A stretch of 27,173 bases of DNA. Source: JAABRT01 sp038259155 (GTDB lineage Bacteria; Gemmatimonadota; Gemmatimonadetes; Gemmatimonadales; Gemmatimonadaceae). Made by a program: the position numbers and the translations under genes. The DNA is taken from the NCBI GenBank assembly GCA_038259155.1, contig JBBSPE010000044.1, forward strand, positions 1 through 27,173. The letters run 5' to 3'. Numbering within the stretch: position 1 is the first letter of the stretch; each line of letters starts with the position of its first letter. The notes beneath the pieces are model-generated. The model ran no database searches, was not told the DNA's origin, and worked only from the letters and a program-made list of their open reading frames with translations. Shown here one piece after another: positions 15,531 through 23,889 of this stretch.

Positions 15531-17837
15531 TTACCGTCGGAACAAGTAGGCCAGCTTCACGAAGAATCCGTCGTCGCGCCGTTCCAAACCGCTGAACGTG
15601 AGCGCACGATCACCGGCCAGCGTGGACCCGTAGCCAAGGAACGCCACCGTACCGGGCGTCGGCTCGTACGACGCCAGCCAGTCCACGCGCAAGCGATTGT
15701 TCTCGCGCGCCGCCGTACTGGTACCGGAGATCACGAGCGGAATGCCGCTGACCGGATCGACAAGCGCCGCCTGGCGCTCGTTGCGATACTCGGCGACCAC
15801 GCGGAAGAACACCGCCTGGTTGGGCTGGAACTCCGCTTTCACGCGCGGCAGAATCGTGCGCGCAAACTCGCTGCCATCACGCGTGCGGTCGAGCTGTTGC
15901 ATGGCCAGCGTGCCGAACACACGCACCGCGGGAGTGGGACGCAGTGTGAGCGACGCTGACACGGACTGGCCGGTGCCTTCCGCCGCCTCCGGAAAAATGG
16001 CGCGTGTGCCGCGCTGCAGGGTGAGCGAGCCCTGCCACAGACGCCAGGTTGGTGTGCTCACCGTGACGCTGGTGTTGGGCGCATTGAACACGCCGTCGGC
16101 CAGCGGAAACGGCTGCGGTGCATCGGGCCCGACCACCGCGTAGCCCGCATACATGGTGGAATCAAAGCGCACAAAGGACAGGTCCACTCGTCCCGACACA
16201 TTCCAACCGCCTCGCACCCGGGCCGAGAGGCTGAGTTCGTGCGTGCCCTCGAGCGCACGACTGGAAGGTGCGTTGTAGTCGAGAATGCGCGTGACGCCAC
16301 CAAAGAGGGTGGCGCTTTCAATCAGCGCGCCGCGGCGCCCGTACAGGGCAAGACGGTTGAAGCCACGCGCCGAGACGATGCCCGTGCGGTTCACGAACCC
16401 GCTCCAGGTTTCGAAGTCGTCGCCGATGGCGCTCACTTTGTAGTTGTAGCCCCACGCCCGACCGGTGCGATCCGTCTCCAGTTCCCACAACGGATCCACG
16501 CGCACATCGTCATCGCGCGCGTCGCGCGTGAACGACGCACCAGCTTGCGCCTGCACGTAGTACAGCTTGTTGAACAGCAGCCGCGTGTCGGCCGACACCA
16601 CGCGGTTGTAGTCGCCGTCTTCATCACGATTGGTGACCGTGACGCCGGCAACCGAGTTCGCGCCCACATCGCGTCGCAATCGTGTGAGGTTGACGATCGC
16701 TTGTGTCTCGTCGGTCACGCCACCGTCGCGCGCCTGTCCGAACTCATCAAGTGCCGTGAGGTGGGCAATCGTCCACGCACCAAACTTTCCCGTGAGCTTG
16801 GTGCCCGCGAGCGGATTGGCCACCGTGCGCGTGTACACCAGATTGTTCGGCGACGCGAACAGCTCGATGCCTTCCAGAAAGAACGGGCGACGTTCCGGGA
16901 AGAACAGCGCAAACCGTTCGTTGATGGTCACCAGCCCCGCGTCCGACTCCACTTGCGAGAAATCAGGATTGATCGTGGCGTCGAGCGTGAGCTGCGTGAA
17001 GCCAAAGCGCAGGTTGGCACCCACGTCCGTCTGCGCGGGCAGGCGGTCGTAGCTGCCATCGGCCAGACGCACACCGGGAAAATCAGCAGTGAACGTGGGC
17101 TGGATTTCCGTGACCACACCGCGACTGATGCCCTCGAGCCCGGTGATCATGCCCGCCTGCGCGAGAAACGACGCGTTCGCACGGCGCACGTCGGTCCACG
17201 TGTCCTCGTAGCCGGTGCGGCGCGTGAGTCGCGACACGTTGAGCCCCCACGTGAGGTCCCCACCCGCGCTCCACCGCAACGATTTGAACGGTACCCGGAT
17301 TTCGGCCACCCAGCCGTAGTCCGTCTTCATGCCCTTGCTCTGCCAGATGAAGTCCGGATTGCGGTCTGTGGTCCCCGACCCGCCACTGCTCGCTGTAAAG
17401 CCGCCCTCGCTGCGCACGCCGTCATCCTGGATGCCGTACGGGTTCACGGCGAAAAAATATGCACGGCGGCGATCGTTGAACGTGTCCAGATAGATCGTCA
17501 CCTGGTCGTCGTTGCCGATGTTGTCGCGGTCGGAGACGGTCGCGCGCACGCTCTCCGGCACGCGATCGTACGCCCGGATTCCAAAGTGGATGGCCGTGGG
17601 CGAATACCACACCAGCACCACGGTGGAGTCTTCGGCCGGACGCGAATCCACCGGCTGGAACTGACGGAAGCCGTCCAGTCGCGTGGCGCGCTGCCAGACG
17701 GCTTCGTCCAACTGACCGTCCACGACAATTGAGGTCTCAACGCGCGGCGGCTGGATGGACGGCGGCGTGGCGGGCGATTGGGCCCAGAGCGCGGCGGGGA
17801 GTGCGAACAGCAGGAGAGGGAGTGGGGAGCATCGCAT
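15531..17837 (-). CDS. DUF5916 family outer-membrane-type protein with CBM9-like N-terminal domain
   Basis: The ATG at 17837 gives 768 residues with a signal peptide (MRCSPLPLLLFALPAALWAQ region); the frame extends further upstream without a plausible start. Residues about 30-230 form a CBM9-like beta sandwich recognised by VVDGQLDEAVWQRAT, FGIRAYDR, DDQVTIYLDTFNDRRRAYFF and AVNPYGIQDDG. The rest (about 240-768) has the repeated alternating beta strands of a barrel and includes the DUF5916 signature with FALFFPERRPFFLEGIELF (about 335-355). The last residues are YLFRR, so the C-terminal aromatic common in barrel proteins is followed by two arginines. The family is of unknown function and is abundant in Gemmatimonadota and Bacteroidota. 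Confidence 0.88.
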   Translation of the reverse strand: MRCSPLPLLLFALPAALWAQSPATPPSIQPPRVETSIVVDGQLDEAVWQRATRLDGFRQFQPVDSRPAEDSTVVLVWYSPTAIHFGIRAYDRVPESVRATVSDRDNIGNDDQVTIYLDTFNDRRRAYFFAVNPYGIQDDGVRSEGGFTASSGGSGTTDRNPDFIWQSKGMKTDYGWVAEIRVPFKSLRWSAGGDLTWGLNVSRLTRRTGYEDTWTDVRRANASFLAQAGMITGLEGISRGVVTEIQPTFTADFPGVRLADGSYDRLPAQTDVGANLRFGFTQLTLDATINPDFSQVESDAGLVTINERFALFFPERRPFFLEGIELFASPNNLVYTRTVANPLAGTKLTGKFGAWTIAHLTALDEFGQARDGGVTDETQAIVNLTRLRRDVGANSVAGVTVTNRDEDGDYNRVVSADTRLLFNKLYYVQAQAGASFTRDARDDDVRVDPLWELETDRTGRAWGYNYKVSAIGDDFETWSGFVNRTGIVSARGFNRLALYGRRGALIESATLFGGVTRILDYNAPSSRALEGTHELSLSARVRGGWNVSGRVDLSFVRFDSTMYAGYAVVGPDAPQPFPLADGVFNAPNTSVTVSTPTWRLWQGSLTLQRGTRAIFPEAAEGTGQSVSASLTLRPTPAVRVFGTLAMQQLDRTRDGSEFARTILPRVKAEFQPNQAVFFRVVAEYRNERQAALVDPVSGIPLVISGTSTAARENNRLRVDWLASYEPTPGTVAFLGYGSTLAGDRALTFSGLERRDDGFFVKLAYLFRR

Positions 17838-17980
17838 GCAGCAACGATAGCGGCCCAGCCGCAGAATCCCAGCAGTCGCGGTACGCAGCCGGCGCTTCAG
17901 ATTCGCGACGGGAACGCCGACCAACCCCACACACACCGAGCTCGGCGTCTTCCCCTGCTCCGGCGTTCCGCTGCGCACAT
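17838..17980. other. Intergenic DNA upstream of the DUF5916 gene
   Basis: No gene is seen. The minus-strand promoter of the DUF5916 gene should be here; TATCGT stands about 12 bases before the ATG, but no -35 is evident. The right end may hold an unrecognisable upstream part of the GGDEF relic: a SGVPLR string in another frame (about 17960-17980) vaguely resembles the LTGVPNR signature. Confidence 0.3.
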
Positions 17981-18293
17981 CGTCGCGCACTGGACCGCAA
18001 GCCAGAGGCGTGGACCGACGAACAGATCCAGACGCTCGAGGAGCCGGCCATACTGGACATTGACCATTTTCGGTAACACAACCGCCGAGTGGGTCTAGCG
18101 GACGGTGAGACCGTCCTCAATATGCCGGCGCAGGTCCTGCGCGAGACCTCTCGCCCCGTCGCCCTGCTGGCCCGCACCATCGGCAATGAATTCGCCGCGC
18201 TGTTGCCGGCCACCACCCCGGACCTGACACGCCGATGAGCGTCTTCAGCAGGCCAAGGCACAACGGGCCACGCCGGCCCGTCTGGACAGCTGA
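17981..18293 (+). pseudogene. Decayed GGDEF (diguanylate cyclase) domain
   Basis: Reading one plus frame from 17981 gives RRALDRK, then PAILDIDHFR (18044-18073), a TAA stop (18074-18076), HNRRVGLADGETVL (18077-18118), and a stretch containing QVLRETSRP, LLAR, IGNEF (18179-18193) and LLPAT. These align without gaps to the GGDEF-family plan: DIDHFK, a short link, ND-R-GH-A-GD-VL, A-LRE-RP-L-AR-GGDEF, LLP-T. The GGDEF signature itself is degraded to IGNEF. A second frame then gives ADERLQQAKAQ (18231-18263), matching the family's closing ADxALYxAK motif, but roughly 40 residues are missing between the two parts. Premature stop, deletion, frame change and lost catalytic motif mark it as a relic. 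No intact copy or c-di-GMP partner is in the window. Confidence 0.78.
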
Positions 18294-18400
18294 CGGACGA
18301 AAGTCGCGCACTGGCACGAGAATGCCGCGCGCGGGGTATGCTGGTGATCCGTGCCTCAGGTCACGCTGGCACGCGGTTCCCCCCCTTGCACCAGACCGCC

Positions 18401-20014
18401 ATGCCTCTCGTCATCCAGCTCGCTCGGCGACGCGTTCCCCCGCGCCCGATTCACGCTGCCGCCGTTGCTCTCCGCGTCATCCTGCTCGCGCTGGCTGTAG
18501 GCGCCAAGCCCCTGACCGCTCAGGTCGCACCAGTCGTTGAGCGGTCCGTGCCGTTCGACTCGGCCGGTCGTGTCACGATCCTGACACCGACCTTGGTCGC
18601 GCGACTGGGCTTGTCGGCCCCGGACTGGCCTGTGACGGAGCCATTTCGTGAGGCCCGTCTGCTGTCGGTCTCGAACGAGCAATACGTGCTGTCTGTCCAA
18701 AGCGCCGACAATGCCACGCTGCGTTATGCACTCACGGCCAGTGCGGCGGCGGCGCTTCGCCAGCGCGTGGAAGAGGGCCTCGCGGCGCAGGTGGCGCGAG
18801 GTGATCGGAGCGGTGTCACCGGTTCGGGCATGGAAGTCTCCGAGCCGGCGGGCAACATATTCGTTCGCAACCAAACGATTCTGGGACTTCTCGGCTACGG
18901 TCCCGCCACCGCCGCCCTGCTGAGCGACGCCGGCGGCGGCACTTCAGCCGGCGGCTACTTTCTGGCCGCCGGAAGCTCGTTCTTCATTGCCGCGAATCTG
19001 GTCAAGCATCGCACGGTGACACGCGCGCAGGCCAGTCTCGCGTCCCACGGCGGCACGCGCGGCGGACTCGCGGGTTCGGCCGTCGCCGCCATCGCGAGCG
19101 CACGTGGCGGACCAGGATATGGCGGGCCCATTCTCGCCGGCGCTATTGGCGGCACGGTCGCGGGCTTTCTTGGCGCCCGAGGCCTGAGCGACGGCGAGGC
19201 CGGCACGTCCGGACTCGCGGCCGATATGGCGGCACTCACCACGCTCGGCGTGGCCGGTGCGCTTGACGCGTTTGGGGAGAGGGAAGTCGTGCGGGAGATC
19301 GACTTCGGTTCCGGTCCGGTACCCATCACCGAGGTCAATCGCGACTTGCGCTCCGGCGGCAAGATTGCGCTCGGCAGCGCGATTGGCGCCGGACTGCTGG
19401 GCTATGCCATCGGCCCGCGCTACGCTCGTCGAGCGGCGTACAACGTGACGTCCGGCGACGCCAAGGTCGCGTTTACGGGCGCGCTGATCGGCGCCGTGTC
19501 CGCCCTGTCCGTTTTTGACAATTCTGCCGAGGAACAAGCGGCGTTTGGTGTGACCACCGCGGGCTTGCTTGGCGGATTCTTTCTCGCGGACCGCCTGCTC
19601 GTGCGCGCTGCTGATCGCACCGGCGCGGAAGGCACGTTGGTGCAGCTCGGCGCGTTTGCCGGCGCGCTGATTGGCGGTGGCATTGCCGCTGGTGCGGAGA
19701 GCGAGGGTCGCGTCATCACGTTGCTCGTGGCGGGCGGCGGAATGCTCGGACTGCTCGCGGCCGATGCCATCGTGGAGCCGGCCCCGGACGCGGGCCCGCT
19801 GCGCGGCATCATGCAGAGTTCGTCCCGTCTTGTGCGACCGGGGACGGCCCGGGGCGAAGCCGAGTCGCGTGTGACCGTGTCCCTCGCACCGCTTGTCACC
19901 GCGTTCGCGTTTCAGCCACGTGGCACAGCACGAACCGTGAACGGGGTACCGCAGCTGGCACTGAGCCGTCAGCCGGTCTCCCGCCGCATCCCGGTGGTGC
20001 GCGTGGCGTGGTAG
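18401..20014 (+). CDS. Glycine-rich exported/membrane protein of unknown function
   Basis: The ATG at 18401 gives 537 residues; an in-frame ATG at 18338 would add 21 atypical residues. Residues about 18-42 look like a signal peptide ending KPLTAQ. A beta-prone mature start (to about 130) is followed by a long region of short Gly/Ala-rich hydrophobic segments (about 155-450). Repeated small-residue patterns such as GGLAGSAVAA, LAGAIGGTVAGFLGA, GSAIGAGLLGYAIG, TGALIGAVSAL and GAFAGALIGGGIAAG resemble glycine-zipper membrane helices. Charged loops separate them. The C-terminal 80 residues are again hydrophilic and beta-prone. I do not recognise a family. The stop lies 14 bases before the ATG of the YheT-type hydrolase, so the two may be co-transcribed. 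Confidence 0.75.
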   Translation: MPLVIQLARRRVPPRPIHAAAVALRVILLALAVGAKPLTAQVAPVVERSVPFDSAGRVTILTPTLVARLGLSAPDWPVTEPFREARLLSVSNEQYVLSVQSADNATLRYALTASAAAALRQRVEEGLAAQVARGDRSGVTGSGMEVSEPAGNIFVRNQTILGLLGYGPATAALLSDAGGGTSAGGYFLAAGSSFFIAANLVKHRTVTRAQASLASHGGTRGGLAGSAVAAIASARGGPGYGGPILAGAIGGTVAGFLGARGLSDGEAGTSGLAADMAALTTLGVAGALDAFGEREVVREIDFGSGPVPITEVNRDLRSGGKIALGSAIGAGLLGYAIGPRYARRAAYNVTSGDAKVAFTGALIGAVSALSVFDNSAEEQAAFGVTTAGLLGGFFLADRLLVRAADRTGAEGTLVQLGAFAGALIGGGIAAGAESEGRVITLLVAGGGMLGLLAADAIVEPAPDAGPLRGIMQSSSRLVRPGTARGEAESRVTVSLAPLVTAFAFQPRGTARTVNGVPQLALSRQPVSRRIPVVRVAW

Positions 20015-20028
20015 GCGAAACCGCCCAC

Positions 20029-21045
20029 ATGCCCTACGTCCCACCCCGCTGGCTCGGCGCACACGCGGCCACATTGTGGGGGCGTGTCGTTCGCCGTGAG
20101 CCAGCACCCGCGATTTCGCTGGAGCAGTGGGACACGCCCGATGGCGATTTTGTCGAGATGGCGCGCCTCCCACCCGCCGGTGATCCACGCACCACGCCGC
20201 GGCTGCTGCTGTTGCACGGGCTCGAGGGCGGTCTGCACTCGCACTACGCACGCGGACTCTTTCGTGAAGCGGCCGCGCGCGGCTGGGGCATGGACCTGCT
20301 GCTCTTCCGCACCTGCGGCCCCACACCCAATCGGCTTCCCCGCTCGTATCACTCGGGCGAGACGAGCGACCCGTGGGTCGTGCTGCAAAGGCTCGCGACG
20401 GAATCACCGGCGCCACTCGGCATCGTGGGCGTGTCGCTGGGAGGCAATGTGCTGTGCAAGCTGCTGGGCGAGCGTGGCATCACCATACCAGGCGTCGTGC
20501 GCGGCGCGGTCGCCGTGTCGGTGCCGTTCTCGCTCGCGCGCGCGTCGCGGCACATTGGCCGCGGGTTTGGCACCATCTACGAACGATCATTTCTGCGTTC
20601 GCTCGTGCCCAAGGCGCTCGCGAAGATTGCGCGGCATCCCGAACTTGCGCCCCTCGCCAGTGTGCAGCACGCGCGCACCTTGTGGGAGTTCGACGATCGC
20701 TTCACGGCGCCGCTGCACGGCTTCACCGACGCTGCCGACTACTACGCGCGCGCCAGTGCGCAGTCGTTTCTCGCGGGCGTTGCCACGCCGTTGCTGCTGC
20801 TGAGTGCGCAGGACGATCCGTTCCTTCCCGTGGATGTCCTGCACGATGTCGCGCAACAGATGCGCGGCCATGCGCACATCACCACGGAGTTTCCGGCGCG
20901 TGGTGGACACGTGGGCTTCGTGAACGGGTCCACGCCGTGGCGTACGACATACTACGCCGAATCGCGCGCTGTCTCGTTTCTGGCTGAGCACTTGACCCGT
21001 GTGGAGCAGCAGGCCGAGCAGCCAAGTGCGCACGCCGACACGTAG
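20029..21045 (+). CDS. YheT-family alpha/beta hydrolase
   Basis: The ATG at 20029 gives 338 residues; an in-frame GTG at 20008 overlaps the previous gene and is a weaker choice. The N-terminal YVPPRWLGAHAATLWGRVVRR matches, in pattern, the opening helix of COG0429/YheT hydrolases, and here spans residues 3-23. The oxyanion-side motif LLLHGLEGG (60-68), the nucleophile elbow GVSLGGN with Ser136 (134-140), the acid in SAQDDPFLP (Asp262 or Asp263) and GGHVGF with His294 complete the catalytic triad. There is no signal peptide, so it is cytoplasmic. The family acts on acyl esters, but its physiological substrate is not well established. Confidence 0.88.
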   Translation: MPYVPPRWLGAHAATLWGRVVRREPAPAISLEQWDTPDGDFVEMARLPPAGDPRTTPRLLLLHGLEGGLHSHYARGLFREAAARGWGMDLLLFRTCGPTPNRLPRSYHSGETSDPWVVLQRLATESPAPLGIVGVSLGGNVLCKLLGERGITIPGVVRGAVAVSVPFSLARASRHIGRGFGTIYERSFLRSLVPKALAKIARHPELAPLASVQHARTLWEFDDRFTAPLHGFTDAADYYARASAQSFLAGVATPLLLLSAQDDPFLPVDVLHDVAQQMRGHAHITTEFPARGGHVGFVNGSTPWRTTYYAESRAVSFLAEHLTRVEQQAEQPSAHADT

Positions 21046-21082
21046 GGTAGCGCGCGATTGGTGTGTTCTCTGGATTCAATGC

Positions 21083-21089
21083 GGAGGAG
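21083..21089 (+). promoter_or_regulatory. Strong ribosome binding site deciding the 21094 start
   Basis: GGAGGAG lies just upstream of ATG 21094 with four bases after the motif. It overlaps codons that an earlier start (ATG 21079) would use, so 21094 is the likelier start of the secreted hydrolase. Confidence 0.75.
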
Positions 21090-21093
21090 TCTC

Positions 21094-22152
21094 ATGAAGT
21101 CACATACCGTGCTCAGCTCGACAGTCCAACGCACGCGACGCGCCGTTGCGGTCGCCGCTCTGCTGGTGGTGCCCGCGATCGGGTGCACGTCCCCGGTCTC
21201 GGCACAGGCGAGCGGTGCGGCGACCACACCAACCGCGTCATACGACCCGCTGCACGTGAGCGCGAATGCCACGCGTCCCACGGCGGACTTCGACGTGGTG
21301 GACGCCGCACGCCAGCGCACCATTCCGATTCGCGTGTACCGTCCGCGGAGCGACGGACCGGCGCCCGTACTGCTGTTCAGTCACGGGCTCGGTGGCGCTC
21401 GCACCAACAATCCCTACCTCGGCGAACACTGGTCGGCGCGCGGATATGTGGTGGTGTTTCTGCAGCATGCGGGCAGCGACGAATCCGTGTGGAAGAACGT
21501 GGGACCGCTGCGCCGCATGCGCGCCCTTCGGGGTGCGGCAAACGCGCAGAACTTCCTGTTGCGCACGGGTGACGTCCCGGCCGTGCTCGACGCGCTCACG
21601 CGGTGGAACGCCGACCCCACGCATCCGCTGGCGGGCGCGCTCGATCTCGCGCACATCGGCATGTCCGGCCACTCGTTTGGTGCCGTCACCACGCAGGCCG
21701 TGAGTGGACAGACGTTCCCGGACGGACGCGCCGCCTATCGCGATGCGCGGATCGACGCCGCCGTGATCATGAGCCCCAGCACTCCAGCAAAGGGAACCGC
21801 CGCGCAGGCCTTCGGCACCGTCTCCATGCCCTGGCTGCTCATGACCGGCACCAAGGACGTGGCCCGTGTGGGCGGACAGACGCTCGAGAATCGGCTCGAG
21901 GTCTATCCCGCGCTTCCGGCTGGAAGCAAGTACGAACTGGTCTTGTTCGACGCCGAACACTCCGCGTTTGGTGATCGCGCGCTACCCGGCGAGTCGGATG
22001 CCCGCAACCCAAATCATCACCGCGCGATTCTCGCACTTACCACTGCGTTCTGGGATGCCTACGTGCGAGACGACCCGGCAGCCCGCGCCTGGCTGGACGG
22101 CCCTGAGGCTGGGCGCGTTCTCGAAACCAAGGATCGCTGGATGCGGAAGTAG
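21094..22152 (+). CDS. Secreted PETase/lipase-like alpha/beta hydrolase
   Basis: From ATG 21094 the protein has 352 residues. A basic start and hydrophobic core lead either to a lipobox AIGC (Cys31) or to a signal peptidase I site near VSAQA, so it is exported and possibly lipid-anchored. Motifs of the dienelactone/PAF-acetylhydrolase-like group are clear: LLFSHGLGG (93-101), YVVVFLQHAGSDES (118-131), nucleophile elbow GHSFG with Ser194 (192-196), the acid near TGTKD (Asp255) and DAEHSAFGD with His289. The triad is therefore complete. The substrate, likely an ester, is unknown. It is the second of three alpha/beta hydrolases in a row on this strand. Confidence 0.87.
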   Translation: MKSHTVLSSTVQRTRRAVAVAALLVVPAIGCTSPVSAQASGAATTPTASYDPLHVSANATRPTADFDVVDAARQRTIPIRVYRPRSDGPAPVLLFSHGLGGARTNNPYLGEHWSARGYVVVFLQHAGSDESVWKNVGPLRRMRALRGAANAQNFLLRTGDVPAVLDALTRWNADPTHPLAGALDLAHIGMSGHSFGAVTTQAVSGQTFPDGRAAYRDARIDAAVIMSPSTPAKGTAAQAFGTVSMPWLLMTGTKDVARVGGQTLENRLEVYPALPAGSKYELVLFDAEHSAFGDRALPGESDARNPNHHRAILALTTAFWDAYVRDDPAARAWLDGPEAGRVLETKDRWMRK

Positions 22153-22185
22153 GCAACGACCGCGCGGCGCTCGTACATTCCCGGG

Positions 22186-22914
22186 ATGACGCGAACGCGC
22201 TCCCTCACGCCCGTAATCTGCTCGTGCTTCGCGGCGGCGCTCGTCACCGCCTGCACCATCGAAAACCGTGCACCCGACCGCACGCCAGCCAACACCCCGA
22301 CCTCCCCGGCCGGCGCCAACGCCCCGGCCGGACTCGTGGTGGGTACCCCCGGCGACGCGGACACCCTGCTCGTGGATATCGCGTCGCTCGACAGCTCCAT
22401 TCGAGTGGACCTGCGATACCGCGACAGCGCGAACTTCACCGGAACGCCGCTTCCTGGGTACGATGCCAATCGGGCACTGCTCCATCGCAACGCGGCGGCG
22501 GCTCTCGCCCGCGTGCAGGCTTCACTGCGCGAGGAGGGGCTGGGACTGCTCGTGTGGGACGCGTATCGCCCGGTGCGCGCCACCGAGGCCATGCTGGACT
22601 GGGCCCAGGCCGCCGGCCGTGACTCCCTGGTCACCGACGGCTACATCGCCGATCGATCGCGTCACAATCTCGGCGTCGCGATCGATTGCACACTGGTGTC
22701 GCTCGAATCTGGGGAACGGCTCGACATGGGCACGCCGTTTGACACGTTCAATGAGGCGGCAAACACCGCCAACGCCCAGGGCGAGATTGCGGTCAATCGA
22801 TTGCGCTTCGTCACGGCCATGGCGCGCGAAGGCTTTGTGAACTATGACAGGGAGTGGTGGCACTTCTCGTTCACCGTGCCCAATCCGCTCCGTTTCGACG
22901 TTCCCATCCGATAG
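22186..22914 (+). CDS. VanX/DdpX-like D-alanyl-D-alanine dipeptidase lipoprotein (peptidase M15D)
   Basis: The 242-residue protein starts with a lipoprotein signal ending in LVTAC (Cys23), followed by a Pro/Ala-rich linker (about 28-50). The catalytic domain shows DLRYRDSANFTG (75-86), the arginine of WDAYRP (Arg128), the zinc motif SRHNLGVAID (His160, Asp167) and EWWHF (catalytic Glu223, zinc ligand His226). All active-site residues of VanX are present. The family hydrolyses D-Ala-D-Ala; cytoplasmic VanX supports vancomycin resistance, while DdpX-type enzymes recycle the dipeptide. Here the lipobox places it in the envelope, and no VanH, VanA, VanR or VanS gene is nearby, so a role in scavenging or peptidoglycan turnover is more likely than resistance. 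Confidence 0.9.
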   Translation: MTRTRSLTPVICSCFAAALVTACTIENRAPDRTPANTPTSPAGANAPAGLVVGTPGDADTLLVDIASLDSSIRVDLRYRDSANFTGTPLPGYDANRALLHRNAAAALARVQASLREEGLGLLVWDAYRPVRATEAMLDWAQAAGRDSLVTDGYIADRSRHNLGVAIDCTLVSLESGERLDMGTPFDTFNEAANTANAQGEIAVNRLRFVTAMAREGFVNYDREWWHFSFTVPNPLRFDVPIR

Positions 22915-22977
22915 CTCCACCGTACGCGTCGAGCGAAGCCCGCTTGGCGCCGCGGCCCCACCCGTTCCCTTCTCGCC

Positions 22978-23856
22978 ATGCATCCGATTCGCGCCTTTCT
23001 GGGCGGCCTTGCCGTCGCTGGCGTTCTGCTCGCGGTCACCCTCACGTTCAACGATTCCGCCGCCACCACGATCGAGGCACCGGCCGCCGCTGCGGATCAG
23101 CTCGCACTGCCGGCCGACGCCGAGGGCGCGGTCAATCGCCTGAACGCGTCGCCCCGCCACGGCGAGTGGGTCACCGTGACCGAAGGCGCCGACACCGTGC
23201 GCTCTTGGGTGGTCTATCCGGAGCGCGCCGACAAGGCGCCGGTGGTCGTGGTGGTGCATGAAATTTTCGGACTCACCCACTGGGTGCGTGGCGTGGCAGA
23301 CCAGCTCGCCGCCGAGGGGTTCATTGCCATTGCGCCCGACCTCATGACCATGAAGCACCTGCCTGAGGGCCCCAACGGTCCCGAGCAGGGCGCCGCCACC
23401 GCCGCCATCCGCACGCTCGACGCGAAGGACGTCCAGCGCCAGATCGCCCTCGTGGCCAACTATGGCATGAAGCTGCCGTCCGCGAAGCCGTCCTACGGCG
23501 TGGTGGGTTTCTGCTGGGGCGGGAGCACCGTCTTCCAGCACGCGGTGGACGCACCCGGGCTCGGCGCCTCAGTGGTGTACTACGGCTCGTCCCCGGCCAC
23601 CGAGACATTGGCCAACGTCAAGGCGCCCGTGCTCGGCTTCTACGGTGGCAACGACAATCGCGTCAACAGCACCATTTCCGCCGCCAAGACTGCCCTCGAC
23701 GGCATGGGCAAGAGCTATGAACCTGTCATCCTCGATGGCGCCGGCCATGGATTCCTGCGCCAGCAATCCGGACAGGACGGCGCCAATATGCGCGCCAGCG
23801 AGCAGGCCTGGCCGCGCACCGTCTCCTTCTTCAAGGACAAGCTCGGCTCGCGCTGA
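22978..23856 (+). CDS. Exported dienelactone hydrolase family protein
   Basis: The 292-residue protein has an N-terminal hydrophobic segment (about 6-24), either a signal peptide or an anchor, then an Ala-rich linker. The catalytic domain shows VVVHEIFGL (91-99, with the Glu95 of this family), IAPDL (118-122), GFCWGG with the nucleophile Cys179 (177-182), GGNDNRV (Asp226) and GAGHGF (His257). The Cys-Asp-His triad of dienelactone hydrolases is complete. Classical members are cytoplasmic and open the lactone of chlorocatechol pathways; no other catabolic gene of that kind is near. The role here is unknown, and an esterase function is a fair guess. It lies 63 bases after the dipeptidase gene on the same strand. 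Confidence 0.9.
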   Translation: MHPIRAFLGGLAVAGVLLAVTLTFNDSAATTIEAPAAAADQLALPADAEGAVNRLNASPRHGEWVTVTEGADTVRSWVVYPERADKAPVVVVVHEIFGLTHWVRGVADQLAAEGFIAIAPDLMTMKHLPEGPNGPEQGAATAAIRTLDAKDVQRQIALVANYGMKLPSAKPSYGVVGFCWGGSTVFQHAVDAPGLGASVVYYGSSPATETLANVKAPVLGFYGGNDNRVNSTISAAKTALDGMGKSYEPVILDGAGHGFLRQQSGQDGANMRASEQAWPRTVSFFKDKLGSR

Positions 23857-23889
23857 GCTCGATCCCAGCACGAAGCAGCCAGCGACACG

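Noticed and set aside
16239..17732. A 497-residue plus-strand frame opposite the DUF5916 gene.
   Set aside because: It is His/Arg/Val-rich with no signal or motif, typical of the antisense of a GC-rich beta-barrel gene.
18944..20416. A 490-residue minus-strand frame opposite the glycine-rich protein.
   Set aside because: Its composition is Arg/Ala/His-heavy and it runs across two plus-strand genes with clear signals and motifs.
22186..22914. A vancomycin resistance cluster based on the VanX-like gene.
   Set aside because: No VanH, VanA/B ligase, VanY or VanRS gene is nearby, and the protein is a lipoprotein.
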